From Oscillospiraceae bacterium (lineage in GTDB: Bacteria > Bacillota > Clostridia > Oscillospirales > Oscillospiraceae): a stretch of 64,000 bases of DNA. The first letter of the stretch is position 1. Each line of letters starts with the position of its first letter. Below, piece by piece: positions 36,384 through 45,005 of this stretch. Below the pieces are notes generated by a model. The model was not told the origin of the DNA. It saw only the letters and a list, made by a program, of their open reading frames with translations, and did not search any database. A program made the translations under genes and the position numbers. The DNA is taken from contig JAFQGT010000020.1 in assembly GCA_017415425.1 (NCBI GenBank), forward strand, positions 18,128-82,127. Reading direction: 5' to 3'.

Positions 36384-39300
36384 ATGAAAAACGCAAAAAG
36401 ACTTGCAAGTCTGCTGTTGGCCGTTGCTATGATGTTCACTCTGGTGTTCGCAAATGGCAATATCTTCAGCGTATTTGCGGAAACCACCACCGTTACGAAG
36501 ACCCTGGTCAATATGGACTTCAATAGCGGCGACCTCTCCGGCTGGGTTGACAACACAGAAGTTGTAAAGCCCGTAGTAGAAGGCACCAGATTTGAACCCG
36601 ACGGCGGTATGCTGTGGGTTCGAAACAATTCTAGCCAAACCTGGCTGAAGAAGTATGATTTCGGTGACGGCGTTACCAATGCTGTCCTGGAGTATGAATT
36701 CAGTGTGTCTCAAATGTCCGGCACTCCTAATACAGACACGTCTGTTTTCCTGCCCACTCTGCTGTACGAAGGTGCAGTAGATGAGCAGCAGAACACGAAC
36801 ACCACTCCCTTTGGCCTGTACATCAATGGTATGGAATTGCAGTATAACTATGGCCGCGGTATCGGAAGAGGCAAGGCGACCATTGATGTGAATCCTGCAG
36901 AAGAAGGCGTACAAAAGCTGGAATACAGTACATCTTATACTCTGCGTATTGAGTACGATCTGCCCAACGAATCTGTGAAGGTGTATCTAAACGATACTGA
37001 GCTGACTCTGCCCACGGAAGAGCTGGAAGAAGGGGCTTACAACACTCACATTGATGAGAATGCCAAGCTGGACACAATTTCTGTCGGTGTCAATGCTGCG
37101 CCCAACTCCGATATCAAATTTGATAACCTGAAGGTTACCTCCCAGGTTACCGTGGAGGAAGAGACCCTGGTCAATATGAACTTTGCGGTAGAAGAAGGCG
37201 AAGATCCTGCTACCGTTCTGGCTGGCCTGGGCTGGACAGACAACACCGCAGCTCCGATTCCTGAATCTGAAGATGTCCAGTGGCTCATCGAGAATGACAC
37301 CCTCGGCTTGAAGAGCAATGCTCTGAAGATTACAAATAAGACCAGTAGCTACTGGCACAAAGAACTTACTCTTAGCAAAGCTGTTGACAATGCAGTTCTG
37401 GAGTATAACTTCTCCCTTGCCCAGGTAAGCGGCGATAATCAGAAAGTTTACCTGCCCACTCTGCTGTACCAGGGTGCAACACCTACCGAGAATAACGTTG
37501 ACTCCGCTCCTTTCGGTCTGTATATTCGGGATGGTTATGATGCCGAAGGTAATTATCTCCTAGGCCGCGTCCTGCAATATAACTATGGCCGCGCCATCTC
37601 TGGAAATGGCTTAGGCACAACCGGTAAAGTACTGGAGTTTGACAGATCCTACACCGTACGTATCGAGTACGACCTGCCCGCTAAGTCTGTGAAGGTATAC
37701 CTGCGGGATAATTCCGTTGACAATGCTCAGCTGGAGCTGCTGACTCTGCACGCATTTGCGGCTGATGCAGGCTATAACACCAGCGACAACATTAACGCTG
37801 CAGGCAAGCTGGACAGAATTACTGTCGGTGCTGGCGATGCTACTTCTGCTCTTACCCGTTTCTATGTTGATGACCTGAAGGTCACCACTCTGTCTGTTGT
37901 GGAGCCTGAGACTCCCGATCCCTCCGAAGATCCCTCTGAAGAGCCCGATCCCTCCGAAGAGCCCTCTGAAGAGCCCACCGAGACTCCTGATCCCGAGGCT
38001 GGCTATCAGGCTAACCTGAGTGTCGTCGGCTCTACTACCACCAACGAAGAAAAGAGCATCACCCTTAAGGTGGACGTTACTCACACCTCCGAGTCCGAGT
38101 ACGCTGCCGGCCAGTTCAAGGTCACTTACGATGCAAGCAAGGTTTCCTTCGTTTCTGTCGAAAACACTGCTACCTCCGACGACGAGGCCGGTATCAAGGT
38201 AGACCAAGGCGTCGGCTACATCATCGTCAAGGACTTTGGTGTAAGCAAGACTCTGGGCGGTTCCTACGTTCTGAACTTCACTGCTACCAATGCAGGTTCT
38301 GCAACCTTCACTCTGAGCAACGCTGCATTCTCCGCTCAGGAAGATGCTGCTACTGAGAATCTGGAACCCATCAAGAACACCCCCGCCGCAGTGGTAATGA
38401 CCATCAACCGCGCCCGTCTGAATGTCACCCTGAATGATACAAATAGTTGGTTGACCGGTGATTCTCAGGTTGCTTACGATGGAACCTACACCTTCACCGC
38501 TGCTGATGCTGACAAGTACACCTACACCGTCACCGCTACTATGGGCGGTCAGAATGTTGCTGTCGGTGGCACAAACGGTTCCTACAGCATCGCCAATGTT
38601 ACCGATGATCTGGTGATCAATGTTAGCCGTGTCGCTACTGTGTTTACAGTAACTTACAATGGCGAGGTCGGCGAAAATAGCGGACCGAACGCTACCTGCG
38701 AAAATGACTACACCTTTACTCTGCCTGACGACGTTAACCCGAGCGCTGTGTCTGGTGCCCGTTACACTCTGGGATCTATCACCATCGGTGGTAATAATTA
38801 CACTGATTACGACGTTAATGATAGAACTTACACCATCCACAAAGAAGACATCAGAGGCAACATCGTGATCGTCATTGACAAAGAAACTCTTAACCCCACT
38901 ATGTTTACCGTTGATGTTACCGGTAACGGCGCTGGCATCGCTGCCGGTTTTGCTACTTCTGGCGAGTTGACCCATCAATACACTCTGACTGTCAGTCCCG
39001 TTGCTGGTTATAGCTATACCTACACCGTTACTATGGGCGGCGAAACGCTGGAAATTTCCCCCGTTAATAATGTTTTCACCATCCCCAGTGTTACCGGCAA
39101 TCTGGTATTTAACATTGACCGCGCTGTGATTACTGCCGACGTATCTGTTCAGCATTATGTCACTCTGCAGGGCACCAATATGTGGCTGGTTCTGCAGCCT
39201 CAGACGCTGGACGCAGGCTACCACGCTACCTACAACGGTCAGCCTATGCTCTTCTCCGCCAAGTACAACGCATACGCATACCTGGTAGTTGCTGAAAATC

Positions 39301-39563
39301 AGCCTGATGAGAATGAAGTTAAGGCTGCGATCAATATTGCTACCGGCGATAGAACTGAGATTACTTACGACAACGATATCAATGGCACCGGCGATCAGGA
39401 TACCAACGACGCACAGTTCATCTACAATATGTACAACGCCTACTATGCTGGCATCACGACTGATGTCTCTATGGTCAAGTACCTGAAGGCTGACGTCAAT
39501 GGCACCCGTGAGATCACTGTTGCTGACGCAGTTGCTGTTGTGAAGGCTGTTACTGTTGGCTAA
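36384..39563 (+). CDS. Secreted scaffold-like protein A: two concanavalin-like domains, cohesin-like domain, Ig-like modules, dockerin
   Basis: 1,059 residues. Signal peptide 1-32 (ends SVFA). Concanavalin/LamG-like jelly rolls span about 38-250 and 260-502, each with FLPTLLY/YLPTLLY, QYNYGRG/QYNYGRA and FDNLKVT/VDDLKVT landmarks. A Pro/Ser/Glu linker covers about 507-539. A cohesin-like domain covers 540-675, with GQFKVTYDASKVSFVSV and YVLNFTATNAGSATFTLS. Three Ig-like modules cover 676-917 and a conserved pre-dockerin module (TLQGTNMWLVLQ) about 921-990. The C-terminal dockerin has two Ca-loop segments, DINGTGDQDTND and DVNGTREITVAD. There is no catalytic domain and no membrane anchor. It can both offer and receive cohesin-dockerin contacts. 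ATG follows GGAAAGGA. First gene of the unit. Confidence 0.82.
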   Translation: MKNAKRLASLLLAVAMMFTLVFANGNIFSVFAETTTVTKTLVNMDFNSGDLSGWVDNTEVVKPVVEGTRFEPDGGMLWVRNNSSQTWLKKYDFGDGVTNAVLEYEFSVSQMSGTPNTDTSVFLPTLLYEGAVDEQQNTNTTPFGLYINGMELQYNYGRGIGRGKATIDVNPAEEGVQKLEYSTSYTLRIEYDLPNESVKVYLNDTELTLPTEELEEGAYNTHIDENAKLDTISVGVNAAPNSDIKFDNLKVTSQVTVEEETLVNMNFAVEEGEDPATVLAGLGWTDNTAAPIPESEDVQWLIENDTLGLKSNALKITNKTSSYWHKELTLSKAVDNAVLEYNFSLAQVSGDNQKVYLPTLLYQGATPTENNVDSAPFGLYIRDGYDAEGNYLLGRVLQYNYGRAISGNGLGTTGKVLEFDRSYTVRIEYDLPAKSVKVYLRDNSVDNAQLELLTLHAFAADAGYNTSDNINAAGKLDRITVGAGDATSALTRFYVDDLKVTTLSVVEPETPDPSEDPSEEPDPSEEPSEEPTETPDPEAGYQANLSVVGSTTTNEEKSITLKVDVTHTSESEYAAGQFKVTYDASKVSFVSVENTATSDDEAGIKVDQGVGYIIVKDFGVSKTLGGSYVLNFTATNAGSATFTLSNAAFSAQEDAATENLEPIKNTPAAVVMTINRARLNVTLNDTNSWLTGDSQVAYDGTYTFTAADADKYTYTVTATMGGQNVAVGGTNGSYSIANVTDDLVINVSRVATVFTVTYNGEVGENSGPNATCENDYTFTLPDDVNPSAVSGARYTLGSITIGGNNYTDYDVNDRTYTIHKEDIRGNIVIVIDKETLNPTMFTVDVTGNGAGIAAGFATSGELTHQYTLTVSPVAGYSYTYTVTMGGETLEISPVNNVFTIPSVTGNLVFNIDRAVITADVSVQHYVTLQGTNMWLVLQPQTLDAGYHATYNGQPMLFSAKYNAYAYLVVAENQPDENEVKAAINIATGDRTEITYDNDINGTGDQDTNDAQFIYNMYNAYYAGITTDVSMVKYLKADVNGTREITVADAVAVVKAVTVG

Positions 39564-39586
39564 TTTCCCCGCGATTATCTAAATCT

Positions 39587-39610
39587 CCCACCCCTGTTTT
39601 CAGGGGTGGG
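39587..39610 (+). other. Intercistronic hairpin without T-run
   Basis: Perfect 10-bp stem CCCACCCCTG/CAGGGGTGGG with a TTTT loop between scaffold A and the first anchor gene. It is followed by sequence leading to AAAGGAG and not by T residues, so an RNA stability or processing element is more likely than a terminator. Confidence 0.65.
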
Positions 39611-39635
39611 GATTCCCCTAACTAAAGGAGCATTT

Positions 39636-40580
39636 ATGTTGAAAAGAATTCTCTCCGGCGTGCTGATAGCTGTTCTTTTGCTGTTGAGCCTGCCCTGTGC
39701 GGCATCTGCGGATACGGAGCCACAATTTGAGTTGGAACTGTATATGGACGGCCAGAAGGAATCCCGTGCGGAACCCGGCGATGTGATTACTATTGCTTTG
39801 TATTTACACCGCACCGACAGCCAGGAACGCTACAATATGTATGGTATGCAGGCTGAAATACGGTATAATACAGACTTCTTCCGCTTGGTGGGAGATAGCT
39901 ATATCCATAGCCCGGGTATTGTATGCCAGAACGTCAGCGGTGTCGGCCAGCACGACGAGGTGTATATGAACTTCCTGTCTATAACAGGAGAGGATATGTG
40001 GGAGGCTAAGAAATTTATCGGCAGCTTCCAGCTGGAAGTCATCTCCGATTCAGGTGTTTCAAAAATCACCCTTGAGGACTCTTTAATAGCGCAGCAAGAT
40101 GGCGCTGGTGTCTATGACTGTACAGAAGTGGAACACACTGTGATCGTTTCCACCGATTGTACGATTATCTTTGAATCCAACGGTGGCTCCCCTGTGCAGG
40201 ATATGATCGTGGTTTATGGCGAAAAAATGCCTAAGCCGCAGGATCCCGTGCGGGAAGGCTATATCTTCGCCGGCTGGTACAAGGACATTCATTTACAAGA
40301 CCCCTGGAATTTTGAAACAGATATCGTGGAAGGCAGTGTGGCGCTATATGCCAAGTGGATTGTTGACGAGAATTATCCCGGTGAAACAACCCAACCCACA
40401 GATATCACAGATACCACCGAACCGTCGGTGAACAAACCAATCCTTGAAAATAATACAGTTGTCTTCTGGGGCTTGATGGCTCTGGTCTTACTGGCTGCTG
40501 TATGCATCATACTTATGCTGATCTACCGCAAAAAGAGTGAGGATAAACCCGATCAGCAAGAAGAAAATGAACCCCAATAA
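39636..40580 (+). CDS. Membrane-anchored cohesin-like protein with InlB repeat (anchor 1)
   Basis: 314 residues. Signal peptide 1-25 (ends CAASA). A cohesin-like domain covers about 28-170, with strands DVITIALYLHRTD, GMQAEIRYNTDFFRLVGDSY and FIGSFQLEVISDSGVSKITL. An InlB/Listeria-Bacteroides repeat covers about 175-243, with the hallmark FESNGGSPVQDM, PVREGYIFAGWYKD and ALYAKW. A Thr-rich stalk, one membrane segment (about 267-290) and an acidic cytoplasmic tail complete it. It should display a cohesin at the cell surface, probably to dock the dockerin proteins encoded beside it. ATG at 39636 has AAAGGAG seven bases upstream. An upstream in-frame start would spoil the signal peptide. Confidence 0.78.
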   Translation: MLKRILSGVLIAVLLLLSLPCAASADTEPQFELELYMDGQKESRAEPGDVITIALYLHRTDSQERYNMYGMQAEIRYNTDFFRLVGDSYIHSPGIVCQNVSGVGQHDEVYMNFLSITGEDMWEAKKFIGSFQLEVISDSGVSKITLEDSLIAQQDGAGVYDCTEVEHTVIVSTDCTIIFESNGGSPVQDMIVVYGEKMPKPQDPVREGYIFAGWYKDIHLQDPWNFETDIVEGSVALYAKWIVDENYPGETTQPTDITDTTEPSVNKPILENNTVVFWGLMALVLLAAVCIILMLIYRKKSEDKPDQQEENEPQ

Positions 40581-40676
40581 TGTATCCGTTTTTTCTGGAA
40601 ATACTAAATTTGTAAGTGATCTGACCGTGTAGTATGTGGTCAGAACTGAAATAAATTTTAAGGAAGGAAAAAGATT

Positions 40677-43600
40677 ATGAAAAACGCAAAAAGACTTGCA
40701 AGTCTGCTGTTGGCCGTTGCTATGATGTTCACCCTGGTGTTCGCAAATGGCAATATCTTCAGCGCATTTGCGGAAACCACCACCATTGAGAAGGCTCTGG
40801 TCATGCTGGACTTTGAGTCCGGTGATCTCTCTGGTTGGGAAGCAAACGAAGCAGCCCAGCGGGATACCACCGCAAATCAACGCTGGCAAACTGCTAACAG
40901 CTCTGTCTTGGGCGGAAACGCTCTGGAAGTCAGAAGAGGCGATGGCCCCAACTGGCTGTATGAGTATCCTATTGGCACAGCTGTTAACAAGGCATCTCTG
41001 GAGTATAAGTTCTCTATTACTCAGATGTCCAACCCTGCCTATTCTGATCAGGATATCTATCTGCCCACTCTGCTGTACGCAGGCGCTCCCGATGAAGCGC
41101 TGAATGAGAATTCCGCTCCTCTCGGCCTGTATATTGAGAGTATGGATCTGTACTATAACTATGGCCGCGGCATTGGTAAAGGCAAGCAGGTAATTGTTGA
41201 CCAACTGGAATACGAAACAGCCTACACCCTGCGTGTTGAGTATGATCTGCCCAACGACTCTGTGAAGGTATACCTGAACGGCTCTGAGCTGGCTCTGCCC
41301 ACCACTGATCTGGAAGTAGGCTTTGACAACACCTATATTGACCATGAAGCCAAGCTGGACAGAATTTCTGTCGGTGTTTATAATGCTTTGAATTCCCATG
41401 CCTTTATCGATGACCTGAAGGTCACCACCGAGGTTCCCGTAGAGGAAGAGACCCTGGTCAATATGAACTTTACGGTAGAAGAAGGCGAAGATCCTGCTAC
41501 CGTTCTGGCTGGCCTGGGCTGGACTGACAACACCGCAGCCCCCAAGCCTGACAGTGAAGAAACCCAGTGGATCATTGAAAATAGCGTAGAAAGCGGCTTA
41601 AGCAGCAATGCGCTGAAGGTTACCAATAAGCTCAACCAGCACTGGTATAAGGAACTTAACATCGGCAAGGCTGTTGACAATGCAGTTCTGGAGTATAATT
41701 TCTCCTTTGTCCAGATAAGCCCGTCCCTCACAGATCAGCGCGTATATCTGCCCACTCTGATGTACGAGGGTGCAACACCTAACGCTGAGAACCTTGACGC
41801 CGCTCCTCTCGGCCTGTATGTTCGTGACGGCGGTATCCTGTACTACAACTATGGTCGCGCCATCGCCGGATATGGCGTATCATCTACCGGCAAAACATTG
41901 GAGTTCGGCAAATCCTACACCGTACGTATTGAGTACAATCTGCCCACTAAGTCTGTGAAGGTATTCCTGCGGGATAATACCGTTGCGAATGCTCAGCTGG
42001 AGCAGCTGGATCTGTCCGCAACTCCGGAAGCTGGCTACGGCAGCGGCAGCATTGATGCTGCTGGCAAGCTGGACAGAATTACTGTCGGTGCTGGCTTAAG
42101 CGGTGGTGCTATGCCCACCCGTTTCTATGTTGATGACATAAAGGTCACCACTCTGTCTGTTGTGGAGCCTGAGACTCCCACTCCCTCCGAAGATCCCTCC
42201 GAAGATCCCTCCGAAGAGCCCTCCGAAGAGCCCTCCGAAGAGCCCACTGAAGCTCCCGAGCCCTCTGAGCCTCAGCCCTCTGAGCCTCAGCCCTCTGAGC
42301 CTCAGCCCTCTGAGCCTGCAACCAATGGCTACCAGGCTAACCTGAATGTCGCCAACACTGCTACCGTTGGTGAAGATATCGCCGTTAACGTAGTTGTGAA
42401 CCACAGCTCTGAGACTGTGTTCGCTGCCGGCGAATTCAAGGTCACTTACGATGCAAGCAAGGTTTCCTTCGTTTCTGTGAACAATGCCACCACCGGCAGC
42501 ACTGCTGGTATCAAGGTTAAGGCACAGAATGGTGTCATTACCGTGGAAGACTTCGGTAACGACAAGAACCTGCCCGCTACTTACACCCTGAACTTCACCG
42601 CTTCCGCTGAGGGCGATGCAACATTCACTCTGAGTGGTGCTGCATTCTCCGCTAAGGAAGATGCTATCGACGAAGATCTGGAAGCAATCGTCAACACCCC
42701 CGCAGCAGCAACCGTTACTGTTGAGCCTGCTACCTTCTCCGTCACCCTGCCTGAGAACGTAACCGGTAATTCCGATGTTGTTCCCGGCGGCACCTACACC
42801 TTCACCGTTGCTGACTACGACAAGTACGACTACACCATCACCGCTACTATGGGCGGCGTAGCTGCTACTGTTGTTCCCGGCGAAAACGGTTCTTACAGCA
42901 TTGCCGATGTTACCGGTGATCTGGTGATTACCGCTACCCGTACTCCGAAGGTGTTCAACGTGACCATCGACGGCGAGACCGCTGATAACGACGGCACTAC
43001 CGCTACCTACGGTGTTGATTACTCCTTCACTCTGCCCGAGAACATTGCTGCAGGTTCCGAGGCTGGCACCAACTACGCTGTTGAGTCTATCACCATCGGC
43101 GGCGTTGCTTACACCGGCTTCTCCAGTGCTGACAGAGTTTACACCATCCCCGGCACTGACATCCTCGGTGATATCGAGATCACAATTTCTGCAACAACCG
43201 TTGCTCCCAATGAGTTTGCGGTTAGTGTTGTAGGCAACGGCGCTGGTATCGCTACCGGCTATGCTACTAAGGGCACCATCGGCCAGAACTACGTTCTGAC
43301 TGTGTCTCCTCTTGCTGGCTACAACTACACCGTCTCCGTTACTATGGGCGGCGTGGCTGCTCAGTATTCTCAGGTTGGCAACACCTACACCGTAGCAGCT
43401 GTTTCCGGCCATCTGGTATTTACCATTACCGCTACCGCTAAGACTGACAATGTGTCTGTTCACGAGTATGTCACTCTGCAGGGCACCAATATGTGGCTGG
43501 TTCTGCAGGCTGAGGATCTGGGTGCGAACAGCTATGCTACCTACAACGGTCAGGCTATGTTCTACTCCGATAAGTACGAGGCATACGCTTACTTGGTAAC

Positions 43601-43862
43601 TGCTGAAACTCTGACTGAAGACGATGCCAAGGCTTTGATCGGCGTTGCTTCCGGTTCTGCTACCGAGATCGCATACAGCTATAACGTGAACGGTTCTGCA
43701 AAGATCGACGCTAACGATGCACAGCTGGTTCACAACATCTACAATACCATTGGTATTGATGAAGTTTCTACTAACCAGTTCTTCCTGGCTGACGTCAATG
43801 GCGACAAGCAGGTCAACATTGCTGACGCAGTTGCAGTCGTTACCTACGTTCTGGAACAGTAA
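40677..43862 (+). CDS. Secreted scaffold-like protein B (paralogue of A)
   Basis: 1,061 residues with the same order of modules as protein A. Signal peptide 1-32 is almost identical to that of A. Concanavalin-like domains cover about 37-250 and 256-497. The linker at 497-548 is built of SEDP, SEEP and SEPQP repeats. The cohesin-like domain covers 549-681 (GEFKVTYDASKVSFVSV). Ig-like modules cover 682-921 and the pre-dockerin module 924-995 (TLQGTNMWLVLQAEDL). The dockerin at 1000-1061 has loops NVNGSAKIDAND and DVNGDKQVNIAD, closer to the canonical dockerin than that of A. Stretches of DNA are nearly identical to gene A, so the duplication is recent or maintained by gene conversion. ATG follows AAGGAAGG. 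Confidence 0.82.
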   Translation: MKNAKRLASLLLAVAMMFTLVFANGNIFSAFAETTTIEKALVMLDFESGDLSGWEANEAAQRDTTANQRWQTANSSVLGGNALEVRRGDGPNWLYEYPIGTAVNKASLEYKFSITQMSNPAYSDQDIYLPTLLYAGAPDEALNENSAPLGLYIESMDLYYNYGRGIGKGKQVIVDQLEYETAYTLRVEYDLPNDSVKVYLNGSELALPTTDLEVGFDNTYIDHEAKLDRISVGVYNALNSHAFIDDLKVTTEVPVEEETLVNMNFTVEEGEDPATVLAGLGWTDNTAAPKPDSEETQWIIENSVESGLSSNALKVTNKLNQHWYKELNIGKAVDNAVLEYNFSFVQISPSLTDQRVYLPTLMYEGATPNAENLDAAPLGLYVRDGGILYYNYGRAIAGYGVSSTGKTLEFGKSYTVRIEYNLPTKSVKVFLRDNTVANAQLEQLDLSATPEAGYGSGSIDAAGKLDRITVGAGLSGGAMPTRFYVDDIKVTTLSVVEPETPTPSEDPSEDPSEEPSEEPSEEPTEAPEPSEPQPSEPQPSEPQPSEPATNGYQANLNVANTATVGEDIAVNVVVNHSSETVFAAGEFKVTYDASKVSFVSVNNATTGSTAGIKVKAQNGVITVEDFGNDKNLPATYTLNFTASAEGDATFTLSGAAFSAKEDAIDEDLEAIVNTPAAATVTVEPATFSVTLPENVTGNSDVVPGGTYTFTVADYDKYDYTITATMGGVAATVVPGENGSYSIADVTGDLVITATRTPKVFNVTIDGETADNDGTTATYGVDYSFTLPENIAAGSEAGTNYAVESITIGGVAYTGFSSADRVYTIPGTDILGDIEITISATTVAPNEFAVSVVGNGAGIATGYATKGTIGQNYVLTVSPLAGYNYTVSVTMGGVAAQYSQVGNTYTVAAVSGHLVFTITATAKTDNVSVHEYVTLQGTNMWLVLQAEDLGANSYATYNGQAMFYSDKYEAYAYLVTAETLTEDDAKALIGVASGSATEIAYSYNVNGSAKIDANDAQLVHNIYNTIGIDEVSTNQFFLADVNGDKQVNIADAVAVVTYVLEQ

Positions 43863-43882
43863 TATCTAAGCAATAAATAAAT

Positions 43883-43911
43883 CTCCCATCCCTGCCAAGC
43901 AGGGATGGGAG
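43883..43911 (+). other. Intercistronic hairpin without T-run
   Basis: Perfect 13-bp stem (43883-43895 / 43899-43911) with a CAA loop between scaffold B and the short dockerin gene. It closely resembles the hairpin at 39587-39610 in position and sequence and again leads into AAAGGAGCA-ATG. Confidence 0.65.
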
Positions 43912-43935
43912 ACCCCCAGAGTCAAAGGAGCAAGT

Positions 43936-44940
43936 ATGTGCAAAAGATTTTTTTCCGCAGTGCTAATAGTTGTTTTTATATTGTCAACAGTGCCCTGTGT
44001 GGCTTTTGCAGTTGAGGGTGATGCCTTTCAGGTGACTGTCACAGGCAGTGGCGCCGCTCAGGTGCTGGACGCTGCCGGTACAGCTATTCAAGGAACGGAT
44101 TATACCTTCACAAAGCCGTATGTGCCCGGTTATAGCTATAGTGTTTCTATTTTCATAGACGGCGTTGCATATACGGATTATGCAGTAACTGCATTGGGTG
44201 TTTATACAATTTTCGGCGCTGACATCACCGGAGATATTGAGATCTTTGTTGCTCGGGAGCAGGTGGATTGCGCTGTTTCTGTAACAGGTTTCGCAGCTGG
44301 TGTTGCCGACGGTTATGCGTCCGGTGTTGCATATGGTAATGACTATACACTGACAATTGCTCCGAAGCCTGAGAATAACTACCTGATCTCAGCCACCATC
44401 GATACACCGGAAGGAAAGATCGATGCTGTTATAAACAACAATGGCAACAATACCTATACGGTTACGAACGTTACCGGTTACTTAACTTTTACCATTGAAA
44501 TAGGAGAAGATATCTCGGCTGATGATATTGAAATCAGTGAATATCTGCAAATGAATAACAGCAAGGTGTGGCTTGTAAAAGCCTCTCTTGAAACCCCGGA
44601 AGGTTGGGTTCTTACCTATGATGATAACCCGATGTACTGGGCAGAAGAACATAATGCTTATTGCTATCTTGTGATGGCGAATGAGCAGCCCAAGAATGTA
44701 AAGGACTTGATCGGCATTGCTGCCGGCGATGCTGTTACCATTACTTATGATGGTGATGTCAACTCTACCAGCATCACAGATATGAATGACGCACAGATGG
44801 TATATAATATCTACAATATCTTATATACGGATGATTTTCTGGAAATTGATATGAATAAAATGCTTTCTGTAGATATGAACAAGGATGGTTGTGTGGATAT
44901 TCGGGATGCCGTCGCAATTGTAAGTGTCATTCTGCAATGA
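43936..44940 (+). CDS. Short secreted dockerin protein with Ig-like modules
   Basis: 334 residues. Signal peptide 1-25 (ends VAFA). Two Ig-like modules (about 27-105 and 110-190) are related to the modules near the C-terminus of scaffolds A and B. The pre-dockerin module covers about 195-265 (YLQMNNSKVWLVKASL, NPMYWAEEHNAYCYLVMA). The dockerin at 268-334 has loops DVNSTSITDMND and DMNKDGCVDIRD. It equals the C-terminal third of the scaffolds without concanavalin or cohesin domains. It could cap or compete for cohesins. ATG at 43936 follows AAAGGAG. Confidence 0.8.
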   Translation: MCKRFFSAVLIVVFILSTVPCVAFAVEGDAFQVTVTGSGAAQVLDAAGTAIQGTDYTFTKPYVPGYSYSVSIFIDGVAYTDYAVTALGVYTIFGADITGDIEIFVAREQVDCAVSVTGFAAGVADGYASGVAYGNDYTLTIAPKPENNYLISATIDTPEGKIDAVINNNGNNTYTVTNVTGYLTFTIEIGEDISADDIEISEYLQMNNSKVWLVKASLETPEGWVLTYDDNPMYWAEEHNAYCYLVMANEQPKNVKDLIGIAAGDAVTITYDGDVNSTSITDMNDAQMVYNIYNILYTDDFLEIDMNKMLSVDMNKDGCVDIRDAVAIVSVILQ

Positions 44941-45005
44941 TTCAAACAAGGGACTTTTCCTCCGGCAATAGCAGGTGAGGAAGACCCGAAGCTAAAGGAG
45001 CAAAT

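Noticed and set aside
39587-39610. Terminator after scaffold gene A
   Set aside because: It is a perfect stem with no T-run, and the next gene's ribosome site follows closely, so it is listed as a possible processing or stability element.
42096-43733. 545-codon open frame on the minus strand opposite scaffold gene B, and a similar one at 37611-39224
   Set aside because: Both are antisense shadows of the repetitive coding sequence. The apparent similarity to each other only mirrors the similarity of the sense genes.
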